NCBI GenBank assembly: GCA_946807835.1
Contig: OX327695.1
Coordinates: 27,138,501-27,202,500, forward strand
Origin: Ailanthus altissimus
Lineage: Eukaryota > Streptophyta > Magnoliopsida > Sapindales > Simaroubaceae
Reading direction: 5' to 3'
DNA: 64,000 bases
In this document: one piece after another, positions 45,701-58,704 of the stretch
Numbering within the stretch: the first letter of the stretch is position 1
Layout: each line of letters begins with the position of its first letter
Made by a program: the position numbers and the translations under genes
The notes under the pieces: model-generated
The model's input: only the letters and a program-made list of their open reading frames with translations
The model's database searches: none
Told to the model about the DNA's origin: nothing

Positions 45701-48700
45701 CCAAGTACACATGTACCTTATTTACCTGTACCTTATTTACCTGAAATCACCATAAATTATAATAAATATAAAACTCAGTAAGCATACTAGTTTTTCATAT
45801 ATTGAATTATAAATACATATATGTACACAATGCATGTGTATGATATGTTATTATAAATTAAAATTATAATCTTATCAAATCACATGTCAGGTAAGCGCTT
45901 ACACATTCTTTCAAAACATATAATAGGAATACCATCACTCAACTACTACTTAGTAGGACTTACATATCACATATCACATAATGAGCTAAATATCACTCGT
46001 AGGTGACATACCGTATAAGAGGAATAGTACAAGTGAGGTTTAAATTACACATATATAATGCTCATGCCCGAAGGTAAGAGCCAAACCCTCACCCTGATCA
46101 TCGGTAAGTCCTTTCACATGCGCAAATCCGCCACCACACGAATGTGATGACTCACTCTTCCTTTAGGTACCAATAGGATCCTCCTTACATACGGAACACA
46201 TAACATATATCAATCCCGAAGGAAATGCCGCACATAAAGGCTCCACAAATCACATAAGATGCCTACTAAGTCAATAGTGAGTTTAAACATTCTTAAAACA
46301 CAACATATCTCATGAACATTTTTCACTTCAAAAACTTTCTTTGTTAAACACGTTTTATTTTGAAAGCTCACTTTCATAAATACATGTATATCCATGCTTA
46401 ATGTCAATGCTCACATTTATAAATATGTCTTTCACATTTCATATCAAATATATTTTAACATAATATAAACATATTTCTAAACACATTTACAAAATTATAT
46501 ATAAATAATTACTATGTTTATTGTGATTTCAGTAAAAGTCTAGTATACTTACCTCTTAGCACTTTCGGGTACAAGGCTTAATTCTCCTTAACCTATCAAT
46601 AGACATTAATCCTTTCATAAGCCTCACCATTCACACAAAACATTTTAAATAGCTTACAAAATTATACATATTGCGCTTATCACATCGAATTGGTCTAATT
46701 ACTTGGTTTCTCAAAACCTGTCATTCTGACCCCTTACACTTAACAAAATTTTCTTATACATCAAATGACGTCCAGTTACTCCAAAATCAGACTATATCAT
46801 TCTTGACTCATATATTTTTCTTATATATAAATATTATATAATAATTCCTACACAATCCATTCCATAAATACCATCAAATCCAAACTATTATCCTGACAAG
46901 ATCAAGATATTTACTGAACAGTATCCAATCTCCTAATTTTATAAAATCATATATTAACTCAAAAATTATAAAACTACCACAGAATTACTCTTGACACATA
47001 TCTCAATTCATGATAAATACTTCACTTCAAAATCATTGTCAAAAGTATTTAAAACTATTTTATTCTATAACTTTAAAAATCTGTTAATCAAATACTACAA
47101 TGAGCTGACACTCTTTAGAAAATCATAACAATTTAACCACATTGATCTAAATTCTCAATTCTGAATATATCATATTAAACATATAAACTTATTATATTGT
47201 AGAAATTCGTAATTTTTGAAGATCATTCAGCAGATCAAAAATTATTTGTCACTGTATCATATTGTTAACATAGGAAATTTTCAAAATTTCAGAGTCATTT
47301 TGGTAAATTCACTACAAATTCAATTTTTTGAATTTTCAATCGATTCAATGTCTCAAATGATTCTAGACATGTTTAGTTTCATATTCTCAAAATTCAAAAC
47401 CAGAATCGAAGCACAACAATTTATAAAATTCCCAGATCAAGAGACTATCAAGTAAAAATTCTGCAATTCATTATGATTTATCAAGTTATTTACATAATTA
47501 TCATCAATTCTTAATATATCTTACAAAATTCACATCAAATCCCTAATTTTTTATTTTTTTAAAAATTAAAACTTAAAGGAATTAACTTAATTAACACTAA
47601 GAGACTAAGAAATAGTTATAATATACCTCTTAAAATTTAAATTCTAAATTTCTTCTTCCTCTTCTCTTTCTCTCCCCTCTCTTTCTCTCTTTTCTCACTC
47701 TAAAAGAGGTGGCTCGATCAAAATGAGTGAATTAGGGTTATAAATGTGTATTTTTATACTAAGAGGCTAATTTTTAGTATTTACGAATTAGCCTCCGAAA
47801 CTTTTAAAGTATTACAATTTGGTCCCTAAAATAAATCTAAAGCCTTACAAATAAACCCAGTACTAACAATAGGTCCTTAATCTATACTAACAATACTAAT
47901 AACAATACATAAATCAAGTACCACCTACATACAAATAAAATATGAATATTATATATATATATATTCTTACCGGTTATGGATAAGTGGTTACTTCAGATGA
48001 TCTTTCTTTTGAAAGTGTGGAATTTATTAGCATCTCCAATGTCACTAAAGCTCTTTCTTTCGATGTTTAGAAGAATAATTAAAAGTATATTAGGAAATCA
48101 TTTAAATAATTTACAAGTTAAGACAATACTCTTAGTAAAACTATTAAATTATTTTAATGAATAATTAGATATAGTGGAAAGTTTTGACAATTACATTTAG
48201 TTTACCCTTGTTAACCTTATACTTTTTTTTCTTGTATGTGCTTATGTTCTAATTCAACACAACATTTAGAAGGCATGCTTTAATTCTAATGTTTTTAAAA
48301 TGAAATTTTATGTTGTTGCCACAGTTTAAACTTTCAACTTGATGCAACCAACTTGCCTCCTCGATATGGGAGCAGCTTTCTGAAGAGAGGATTTCTAATT
48401 CGAACTCATATTTATATGAAATTAGGAGACTAAAACCTGCTATAATCTGTGTTTTCCCAATTTCCTTGTCCATTGTCAAATAGATTGCAAGTGTCTTTTT
48501 TTCTTAATATAGGCATTGTTGATTGTCGTGTTATTCATTTGGGTGCATTTTTTTCATCTTTCTATTTACTTGCTTCTGAGCAGCAAATTATTTCTTTGTT
48601 TTTTTTTTTAATATTAACTGTCCATGTCTGTGGTGTCTCTGTAACTTGATGTAATTCTTAAGACCTATATCATTATCTTTGTCTTATTTCAGGTGGACTT

Positions 48701-51700
48701 GGGTGCATTTGCAATGTTACTCATGAGTCAAGTTGCAGGTCTTCTTTGCAGCACCTTGAGCTCCATCTTATATTGCACTTATCTTTCCTTTTCCTCTGAT
48801 GTAGAGTTCCTTATGTTATTAATTCATGTATGCTACTTCTAATAACAATGCTAGAAAATTGGACTTAAATATGCTGAAGATGCACTAGTTAGAAAATGGA
48901 GGCCAAATAGTATTGAAAGTACTGGGAGCTATGCAAAGAAAATCTTAATTCTGTGCCAAATTTTTCTTAGCATAATTATCTAGAAAGCCTCTTAAAAGCT
49001 TTTTAACTAGAGAATTGATAAAGTTGAACATGCATTTTTTAAATTGACAAATAAACAATAAATAATGGATGAATAGGAAAAAGAAAATAAACAATTAGCA
49101 AGAAAGATGTGAAGCCACCTGTTTACAGTTCCTTGACAAAAAGATTTCTCAAATAAACAAATTTTCAAACTTCCTGTTGGAATATGATGATAACTAAGAT
49201 AGTAGATATGCAGTCTTATAAGATTTGCCAATAAGAGTAAACAATATTATGATTGGTTATCTAAAGCTTAATGGATAGAGTTCTCATATAAAAATATCTT
49301 ATCTGCATGGTGGAAAATCTTCTAATCTAAAAGGGAGAACACGCATGTCAGAATTACCCAAGTATGAATCGTAGGTTTGCATAGAAGAGCTTTAAGGGGT
49401 CGAAAAGTTTCCTGTCATCAAGGTTTACTAGTAAACTGAATGACTACAGAACAAAGTAAAAAGAGTATACTAGTGGCCGAGTTGCAACTGCTTTTGAATA
49501 GACATTTTTCCAAACAATGGCTGACCATTTATCATTTAATTTTGTGTCAATATGTTGATATCGAACATTTCAAGTTCTCTAAATCTTGGCTATTTCAATT
49601 CTTGCAGAGTTTTTATTGAACTTGCCGTTCCATGTGAGAAACCAGGTCCACGTGTATTTGAAGGCTTCACTGTTGGTTTTCATCCGCGATCATGGGAAAT
49701 TGTAAGAAACTGTATAATCCTCGCTGACATATGCTAATTTGTATGGAGAAGATGACAATGTTTAATGAGAAGAATTACATCTTGTAATTTGAAGGTTTAC
49801 AATGGAATGATTCAACTAGGTTTTGAAAAGGCTCGCCGTGATTTTAGGTATGTGATCTGTGTTCTGAATCTTTGTTGTAATATTGTCCTTTGTTTATTTG
49901 TTTATTTTTTCTTTTTAATTTTATTTTGTTAGCATTAGTCTGTAATTTGATTCATAGATCAAATCTGTTTTCTGTTATTGTTTCCCCATGCAGTTTCAGC
50001 ACTGAACAGAGTCATGTGGCCCTTTATATGACAGCAATTGCTTCTGTTTCTACTTTGGTGCAAAAACCTAGTTTTAAGGTATGCCTTTTTTCTGTTAGTC
50101 GAATGGATGAAAAATCTTTTAGTGCTGAATAATTTCACTCAATGTTTGATCCTGTTTGTTTGAGTTCCTTCACAGGTTTCTCCAGAAAGAGGACTGGAGG
50201 TTATGTTATCAGGATCTGGGGCAACTGGGAGCCCTCCCACAACTTTGTCACCCACTGTATTGATTGTAGATTGGAGATGTACGAGTATCACTTCTTACAG
50301 TGATATTGATGTTTCTCCATATATTATCTTTTAAACTTTCATTTTTAACTTTTCAGGTGAGACAGCCCGTAATAATCCATATGAAGTTAATATCACCATA
50401 CCAATAGAGGGTTATGAGCCCATTCAGTTTTTTCTTACAAAGATGTGTGGTAAGCTCATGTTCCTTTTAACAAGCTAAGTTGCTCTCTCTTTTCTCCTGT
50501 TGGTAGGCTTTATCAACAGTTAAATCCTCTGTTCTTGGATGAATATGTTGCTCTTCAGTTGCGATGATTCTTTATGCTAAAGAACTTTTCGGTTGATATC
50601 TAATTGTAATATATCCTTAAAAATCTATCAAATGAGAATGGGTCCCAGTAATGCATATATTCTCCTGCAATTTGTCAGGACAAATTTTTGTATAAGTGGG
50701 CTATAAGAAATGTGAGACAATAGATAAAGTTTTCTGAGCTAGATGCTAACATTGTTGCGTGCATTATTGACAAAAGCTTGTTCTGCCTTCAAATCAAGTT
50801 AAAACTTCTGGTTGATGTTTCAGTCCAATTTTCTAATCATACTTATCTCTTTCTTGATTTGTTCAAAATTTGCAGAATATAGACAGGATCAAGGAGGAGA
50901 CTCTACAGGAGGATGGGCTACATTCGGGGTGATATCTTGCATGTATAATTCCTGCTAAATTTATGATTTGTTGAAGTAGTGGGAGAATTTGTTAGATTGT
51001 GCAATTGAAACACCTGACAATTAACATGTACGCTAACATCTGCATGATATGCATTTTGGTCTACCTTGTATCTGTTATGTGTTTGCTGACTAGTAAATTG
51101 TCTAATATATTTTTAGATAAGTATAATTAAACAAACAAACATATAAATCCTGTAAAGAGGCAGAACAGAAGGGGAAAAGGGGAGATTTGAGAGAGAATAG
51201 GACGTTGGGGAAGGAGAGAGAGAGAATGGTAGTGTTAGTGGCAGATCATATAGAAGGTTATTGTGCTTCAATCTCTGTTGACTCTTTCAGTTATCATAAT
51301 AACCTGGATTTTATGCCTTAGGATTTTTTGGGATTAGAAAGTCAAAAGTTCCTGGTTAAAAATTTTTTTAGGTTTGTGTCATTAGTTGTAAATTTAAAAT
51401 TGTGCCTTAACTAGTTCATGGGAAAACCTCTCACTTTGTTAATTATTTGACGAATCATTGAATTCTCTTTCTTCCCCAATAAAAATGTAATCCCATAATT
51501 TGTTCTGAATTTCTTTGGTTGTTAAGACTTGAATCATAGACCTAACTAAATTCCACTCCATCCCTTGACCACCTTTGATTAAATAAAGAACCCTTTTCCA
51601 CTTGAATTAAAATGCAAACCGCTGTTCATTATTTGTTCTTATTTTTGATATCAAATGAATTGATATGGAGCAGATTCATTGTTGCATCAACAGTATTTTG

Positions 51701-53070
51701 TTGTGGAGGTTTCATTTACAGGACACGTGTGGATAGACTGGTACGTCATCTAGAGAGTTCAATGTAGTTTATTTCTTTTTCTTAGTTTTTAAAAGAGTAA
51801 CACTACGCTTACATAGTTGGAGTACAAAATTTGTATCTCAACTGATGTAACATTTAATGTATCCATTGTTGGTTGGTAATTTATAATTATTATATTAATA
51901 AAAAAAAAGTCAACAACTACTTGACAAATGACATTCACTAGTTGGTGTCAGATTAATTGAGATACAAATTTTATGTCCCAACTTGTAAATGTAGCAATAC
52001 TCTTTTTAAAAAATATTCATCTACTTATTTACTTAAAATTTACATTGAATGCAGCGGGGTATTGATGCTTTGCCAGGCATGACAATTCTTTCTGCGTGTT
52101 TAGAAACTGTAAGTAACTATAATAATGGCACTCGTGAACTATGGTCAAATCTTGGTTATGTTGATGTTACCTGGATATGAGACCTGGCAATCTGTTTGGA
52201 CAGTCCAAGTTTGTTATTATCAGGTTTAAATAGTTCAATGGTCAAATCTGGGGTATGTTGATGTTACTTGGATATGAGACCTATCAATCTATTTGTACAG
52301 GCTAATTTGGTTCGAGTATGATATTATCAGGTTTAAATGGTTTATAGACGTCTGTTGGCGTGTTTAGAAACTGTAAGTAGCTATAATAATGGCACTCGTG
52401 AACTATGGTCAAATCTTGGTTATGTTGATGTTACCTGGATATGAGACCTGGCAATCTGTTTGGACAGTCCAAGTTTGTTATTATCAGGTTTAAATAGTTC
52501 AATGGTCAAAATCTGGGGTATGTTGATGTTGCTTGGATATGAGACCTATCAATCTGTTTGTACAGGCCAATTTGGTTCAAGTTTGATATTATCAGGTTTA
52601 AATAGTTTATAGACGTCTGTTGCTGCTGTTAGCCAAGCTCTGCCATGGCCTTGACGGGCACAATCTATTTTTCTTCAATAGAGCTCTGTGATTTATCATG
52701 ATGTTGGTATTACATGCCTAGAATTATCTCTTATACAGTAGTTGCTAAGACTACATTCTTTTTTTTCCTCAAATTATTTTCAACAATTTAAGCTCCCCCA
52801 AAGGGTTCCTAGTCTAAATGGTAATGGGACCTTGTCTAACGTTGATTTGACTTCCCACTTGAAGTATGTGATTTCACCTCATGTTCTCTTTCTAATATTA
52901 AGTTCAATTTTGGGGTGTAATAACAGGTGAGTGGAGCAGCGCAAAGCTACTCGCGACCAGAGAATCTTAACGGTGCCTTTACCAATGGAGCCTCTTGGGA
53001 GCACTCACCCGCTTCTGCTCAAGATCAAGGAACATGGAAGCCAAGTGAAAGAAAATATGGGTCAATTTGA
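42733..53070 (+). CDS. Type I membrane protein with ATG27/M6P-receptor-like tail
   Basis: Seventeen exons give 412 residues: 42733-42796, 42880-42971, 43233-43271, 43394-43447, 44382-44456, 44998-45063, 45249-45291, 48693-48738, 49608-49701, 49795-49847, 49994-50078, 50176-50278, 50357-50449, 50876-50942, 51674-51740, 52055-52108, 52927-53070. All junctions are GT-AG and in frame. The N-terminus has a signal-like stretch (YLLDYFLIIVAAVVL). The luminal part has about ten Cys, including CGSCLNGQCKGGLGCIC (about 136-152). One membrane span (about 319-340, GVISCIFIVASTVFCCGGFI) is followed by YRTRVDRLRGIDALPG, resembling the basic-then-acidic tail of ATG27 and M6P-receptor proteins. Sorting or autophagy-related trafficking is a guess. 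The 83-residue start region is the weakest part. Confidence 0.85.
45373..47995. repeat. Family E solo LTR-like repeat inside intron 7 (E2)
   Basis: 2623 bp, TGTCATGCCCCAG to GGTTACTTCA. Flanks are GAGGA (45368-45372) and GATGA (47996-48000), a 5-bp target duplication with one change. It resembles E1 (23486-26344) along its whole length, with many substitutions. It accounts for most of the 3.4-kb intron between exons 7 and 8, and intact splice sites suggest that it is spliced out. Confidence 0.8.
51791..52007. mobile_element. MITE-like element in intron 15
   Basis: About 217 bp with inverted ends of about 50 bp: AAAAGAGTAACACTACGCTT on the left, its partner ending GTAGCAATACTCTTTTT on the right, and ACAAAATTTGTATCTCAA mirrored further in. 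No coding capacity. The superfamily is not decidable, since the A/T flanks hide the target duplication. Confidence 0.7.
52094..52621. repeat. 264-bp tandem duplication spanning the end of exon 16
   Basis: GCGTGTTTAGAAACTGTAAG at 52094 recurs at 52358, and the similarity runs on to TATAGACGTCTGTTG at about 52620. The unit therefore contains the last 15 bp of exon 16 and its splice donor. Inside each unit a smaller block of about 100 bp (ATGTTGATGTTACNTGGATATG) occurs twice. Confidence 0.85.
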
Positions 53071-54849
53071 AATCCACGTCCCTTGCGTTTTTCAACATTT
53101 CTACATATTGCAATATTGCAAAAAAAAAAAATTACATTTCACCGAACTTATTAAAAGCAAATCTACAGATATTAGGGAGATCATAAATCTTTAGAAACAT
53201 TTTTTGTGGGCTGTAATCGAAGTTCCTAGCAATTGTTTGTTATTTAGCATTGGGATTATTCATTCAAACTCATAAATTGCCCCACCTCTTCCAATTTTTT
53301 TTTTTTTTACCCTTTATCAGGTGGTTGGAAGATAGATGTGCTTGCTTTGCTTCGAGGCAATGATCTTAATATTTGGCTAATTGTTTTAAGTTTAGAGGGA
53401 GAGGCCAAGTCAAATCATGGTACGTTCATGGACTTGACATAAAGAAATCAGATTCGTGGACTTGACGCGTGGAACGATTTCCTCAAAAAGAACGATGCTT
53501 CAATCAGATCATGCGAAATAAACGTTAAACATCATTATTTTAATTTGATCACTTTTAGGAAGAGTCCAAAGGATAAGCATGTACTAATCCTATTCTCTTT
53601 AATTGAAGAGCGGCAAGAGCTGTCTTGCATACGAAGGATTATTATTAAGAAGCGTTGTGGAGTAGGTGTCCAAACGCTAGCTATACCTATACTTCTTCAT
53701 CAGATTATTGGTTTAATCGGATTAACCTAATATTTTCTCATCATGCTTTAGATTAGATTCCATCTACACCAATATTATAAAAGACAAAGCTCAAAAGATT
53801 TGAAGTCAAAAAGACACACGCCATTATTTTGTTTTAGAAAAAAAGATAAAGAAAGACACATGCCATGAAGAATAATATATACAATTGCGTGAATAACAAT
53901 TAAAAAGTAACTTGATGGTCCAGAAGTTAATGAATACAACTGGTTAAACGAGAAGTCACAAGAACATGAATATTTCAAAACCATTCAACTGCTTTTTATA
54001 TCATTCATGATCTGCCTTCACAGTCAAACTTTACATGAGTTGTTTTTACATTTTAATAGAAAATTGGAGACGATCACATTGAGGTGATGAATTTTTCCAC
54101 AGAGCAGTTGAGTCTACTCCAAACTCTTTTGCCTCTTTCTCTACCAGGCTTGTCTTCATCTATGGACTCAACTTTAAAAATTAGTACCAGGTTGACCAGA
54201 CTTTAAGAAAGCAATCATCAGGTTTAATATGTAGTTTGTATCTATTAATTCCTCTCGAATTGGCACTTTATTTTGAACCTCTCGAGTCTGATTGATATAT
54301 TACTTAACATTTACACATCAATTGCATTACTAAGAAAATAAACAAATGTACACAGGACGCAGAAGGCTAGGCCCCCTCCGACTTCATTTCAATAACAAGA
54401 GAGAAAAAAAAAAAGTTGAACTTGCATGTGAACGGAACTTTCTTACTCTATAAACTCTTCTTCAAAGGTGACAAAAAATAATCATGATGGTACCTTAGGC
54501 GTCACGTTTTCAAGGACATAATGAAGATGGGATGTTAAAATCAAATGCAATATAAAATGAGACTGGTGAAAAGTATATGTACTAACTCCTTTGCATGTCA
54601 AAGTACAAGTTATTATTGTACTGCAGAAGTTATGCTTCAATGTAATTAGATAAGAAGAAATGTTTACAGCTATTTTATCATATTGAAATAACCAATACAA
54701 GCATAGAAAGCTACCAACTCCAGGCTTAAACCCACTATTTCTACTTGATGTTGATGTGAAGCTGTTAGTTACCGACTCCAACTTTATGGTTCCCTACAAT
54801 TCTTCTTCTCTGACTCTGTCTTTCTCAAGGCATTTCACAAAGTCTGCTC
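53071..54849. other. Intergenic region before the peroxidase gene
   Basis: The first few hundred bases are probably 3' UTR. The stretch near 53330-53520 has a fairly balanced base mix but no frame that I recognise. The remainder is ordinary AT-rich DNA without clear repeats or genes. Confidence 0.4.
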
Positions 54850-54857
54850 TATAAATA
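54850..54857 (+). promoter_or_regulatory. TATA box of the peroxidase gene
   Basis: TATAAATA at 54850-54857, 136 bp before the start codon at 54993, a normal distance for a plant gene with a leader of about 100 bp. Confidence 0.6.
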
Positions 54858-54968
54858 CCCATACCACTCATAACTCCTATCACAGAAAGTTTTGTTATTC
54901 TCTCTTCATATATAGCTCCAAGTGTTCTTCTATCATTATACAAGTATTAGTATTGGTCTTGAAAGTGA

Positions 54969-56364
<1,396 letters not shown>

Positions 56365-58006
56365 AGCATGAACCATCGCTCACTCTCACTCTCAGTTTCT
56401 GTTTTATGTTCATTTCATCCCATTTTTCCAGTGTGTTTGTTATGGAAATTATAATGAAGGCATCTTGTTGTTGATTTCCAGTTATGTGATTGTTGAAACT
56501 TCATGTAATTTTTTTCAAAACATAAAGCTTACTCCATATGAAGCGGCCTGCTACTTCATATTATTCAGTGTCTCCAAAAAAAAGTTAATAGCTAGGACTA
56601 TATGGGACCAGATGGGCATTAAATTGCAGTAACAAAACACTGAATTTCTAAGCTGGGTTCCCACAGAAGCATCTATATCCATAATTCATGCAATGGCAAC
56701 ATCTCCCAGAAGCCTCGAGCTTTGCTTATTCACAAAGTTTATAACATAATCGGATGTTTGCAATGATGTATTAATACTATCGTAAGACTTCGGCCAATGG
56801 GCATGGAGATCCAACAGTCCGGTTACCATTACCAACATCTTTTTTCCTTTTATGTGCGTATCCGGGAATTTCATATAATCGCTTGAAATGTAACTTCTTT
56901 TTTTCTCCACAATTTTGCATTCAATTTAACACAATATATGAAATATCCTTTTCATCGATTAGGATTCTCTCTTAATTTAATTTTATTTCATTATTAAGGT
57001 TAAAAAAATAATTATAGCAACAAACAATAGCCCCGACCTATAAAATCAACAAATCCAAAACACGCAATGCAGATTCAAAAGAGTGACGCTACTTGACCCT
57101 CTTCATTTGTTTCATAAATCCCGAATTTCTATTATATCCCATTAATTGTTTTTTTTTAATAAACATAAATATTTGTTGAAAAATAACATGTCAAAGAACT
57201 CTTAAAAGTTATAAATAATATATTAATTTTTTTTACAACCATAATTAACTGTTTAAATTAATTATATCTTTGCAACAATATTTTTTTATAAAATTTTTGA
57301 AACATAATAATTAATAAATTGAAAAAGGGAGTGTTAACAATAAACTCACATGCAATAAACACACTTAATTTTTCTCTTTTATATACAAATATCGCTTATT
57401 TTGTCTGTTAAGCATAAATTATTAGTCAAAGATCAAAACTAAAAAACAAATTGACATAATTTAAAATTTAGCACTTCATCTTGAAATATCTCTTGTTGCA
57501 TAAATTTATTTTTCCATTATTTAAAATAAATCTGTAATTATTTTAAGAGAGACTTTTTAGATTTTGTAAAAACATTAAGAGTTTAACATATATAAAAGAA
57601 TTAAATGTCTATAATATATTTCTACATGTTTATATATATATGAGTTAATTAAAAAACAATTTGATAGTTTTATTAAGGATAAAATTAAAATTCATATAAA
57701 AATGACAGTAAAAGTTGATGAGATAAAAAAATAGAATATGTACAAATTAAATCATATAAATTCACTTATACTACTCTATTAATACGATATAATTAGTTAA
57801 AATTTATTATATTATATATTTTATTTATTTTTTAATTATATTATATCATGTCAAATTATATAAATAAATTTATATAATTAATTTGTATATATAATACTTT
57901 TTTTAAAAAAAAAACGTATATATAATACTATTGAAAAAAAAATACAACACCAATCCACCGAAAATTTGTGGGTCGTAAAAAGTCAGTAGTGCACGCAACA
58001 AATAAT
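56365..58006. other. Intergenic AT-rich region after the peroxidase gene
   Basis: Peroxidase 3' UTR at the start, then increasingly AT-rich DNA (about 57000-57960) with long A and T runs. No gene or clear mobile element seen. Confidence 0.4.
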
Positions 58007-58094
58007 GGCCCAGGCCCATAAATCTACAAACCAAAAAAAAACAAAAGGACATAAAAGTAAAACGGCATCAAAACTCTCTCCGCTCGTAGGGTTT
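58007..58094 (+). promoter_or_regulatory. bL12m promoter: paired site II elements and telo box
   Basis: GGCCCA occurs twice in a row (58007-58012, 58013-58018), which is the complement of TGGGCC site II elements. TAGGGTTT, the telo box in reverse, lies at 58087-58094. This pair of motifs is known from promoters of plant ribosomal-protein and mitochondrial genes, which fits the gene it precedes. Confidence 0.7.
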
Positions 58095-58132
58095 ATGCAA
58101 ATCTTGATCACTGGATGAATGCATTCAATTGA
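58095..58132 (+). promoter_or_regulatory. Two tiny overlapping upstream frames before bL12m
   Basis: ATG at 58095 opens 7 codons and stops with TGA at 58116-58118; ATG at 58115 opens 5 codons and stops at 58130-58132. They overlap by ATGA and end 20 bp before the main ATG. They matter only if transcription starts upstream of 58095, which is unknown. Confidence 0.4.
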
Positions 58133-58152
58133 CGAAAACAATTCCCCCAAAA

Positions 58153-58704
58153 ATGAGATATTTACGCATCATTTCCCCGCTTGTGTGCCGAAATTTCAAA
58201 TCCATCCCTTATGTTTCTAGAAATACCGCCGCAGCGACACGGATTTCGGCGCGTGACTACTGCACTCCATCACAGCAGCAACCTTCGGAAAAGGTATCCG
58301 CAATCGTCGACGAAATCACGGGCCTCACGCTGCTCGAGGTTGCGAACCTGACGGAGGCCCTCCGGCAGATAATGGGAGTGAAAGAGATGCCGAACATGTT
58401 CGTGATGATGCCGGGGATGGGGTTCTCCGCGCGGGGCGCCGCCGCGAAAGGCGGAGGCGGGCCCGGGAAGGCCGAGGAGATAGCGGAGAAGACGATGTTC
58501 GATTTGAAGCTGGAAGGGTACGACGCGGCGACGAAGGTTAAGGTGATAAAGGAAGTAAGAGGGTTTACGGGTTTGGGGCTGAAAGAGGCAAAGGAGTTGG
58601 TGGAGAAAGCTCCAAGATTGATGAAGAAAGGCGTTACCAAAGAGGAGGCAGAGACTGTCATTGCTAAAATGAAGGAAGCTGGCGCTAAAGTCTCCATGGA
58701 GTGA
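58153..58704 (+). CDS. Mitochondrial ribosomal protein bL12m (L7/L12)
   Basis: One exon, 183 residues. Residues 1-36 are rich in Arg/Ser and lack acidic residues, a mitochondrial presequence ([17 protein letters not shown]). Residues 46-76 match the N-terminal dimerisation region ([20 protein letters not shown]). A Gly/Ala/Lys-rich hinge follows (about 91-108), then the C-terminal domain that binds elongation factors (about 112-183), with [20 protein letters not shown] and the [20 protein letters not shown] end. It builds the stalk of the large subunit and recruits translation GTPases. The ATG at 58153 is the first in frame; the TTG 24 bp upstream needs no consideration in a plant gene. The central part is GC-rich compared with its surroundings. 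Confidence 0.94.
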   Translation: MRYLRIISPLVCRNFKSIPYVSRNTAAATRISARDYCTPSQQQPSEKVSAIVDEITGLTLLEVANLTEALRQIMGVKEMPNMFVMMPGMGFSARGAAAKGGGGPGKAEEIAEKTMFDLKLEGYDAATKVKVIKEVRGFTGLGLKEAKELVEKAPRLMKKGVTKEEAETVIAKMKEAGAKVSME

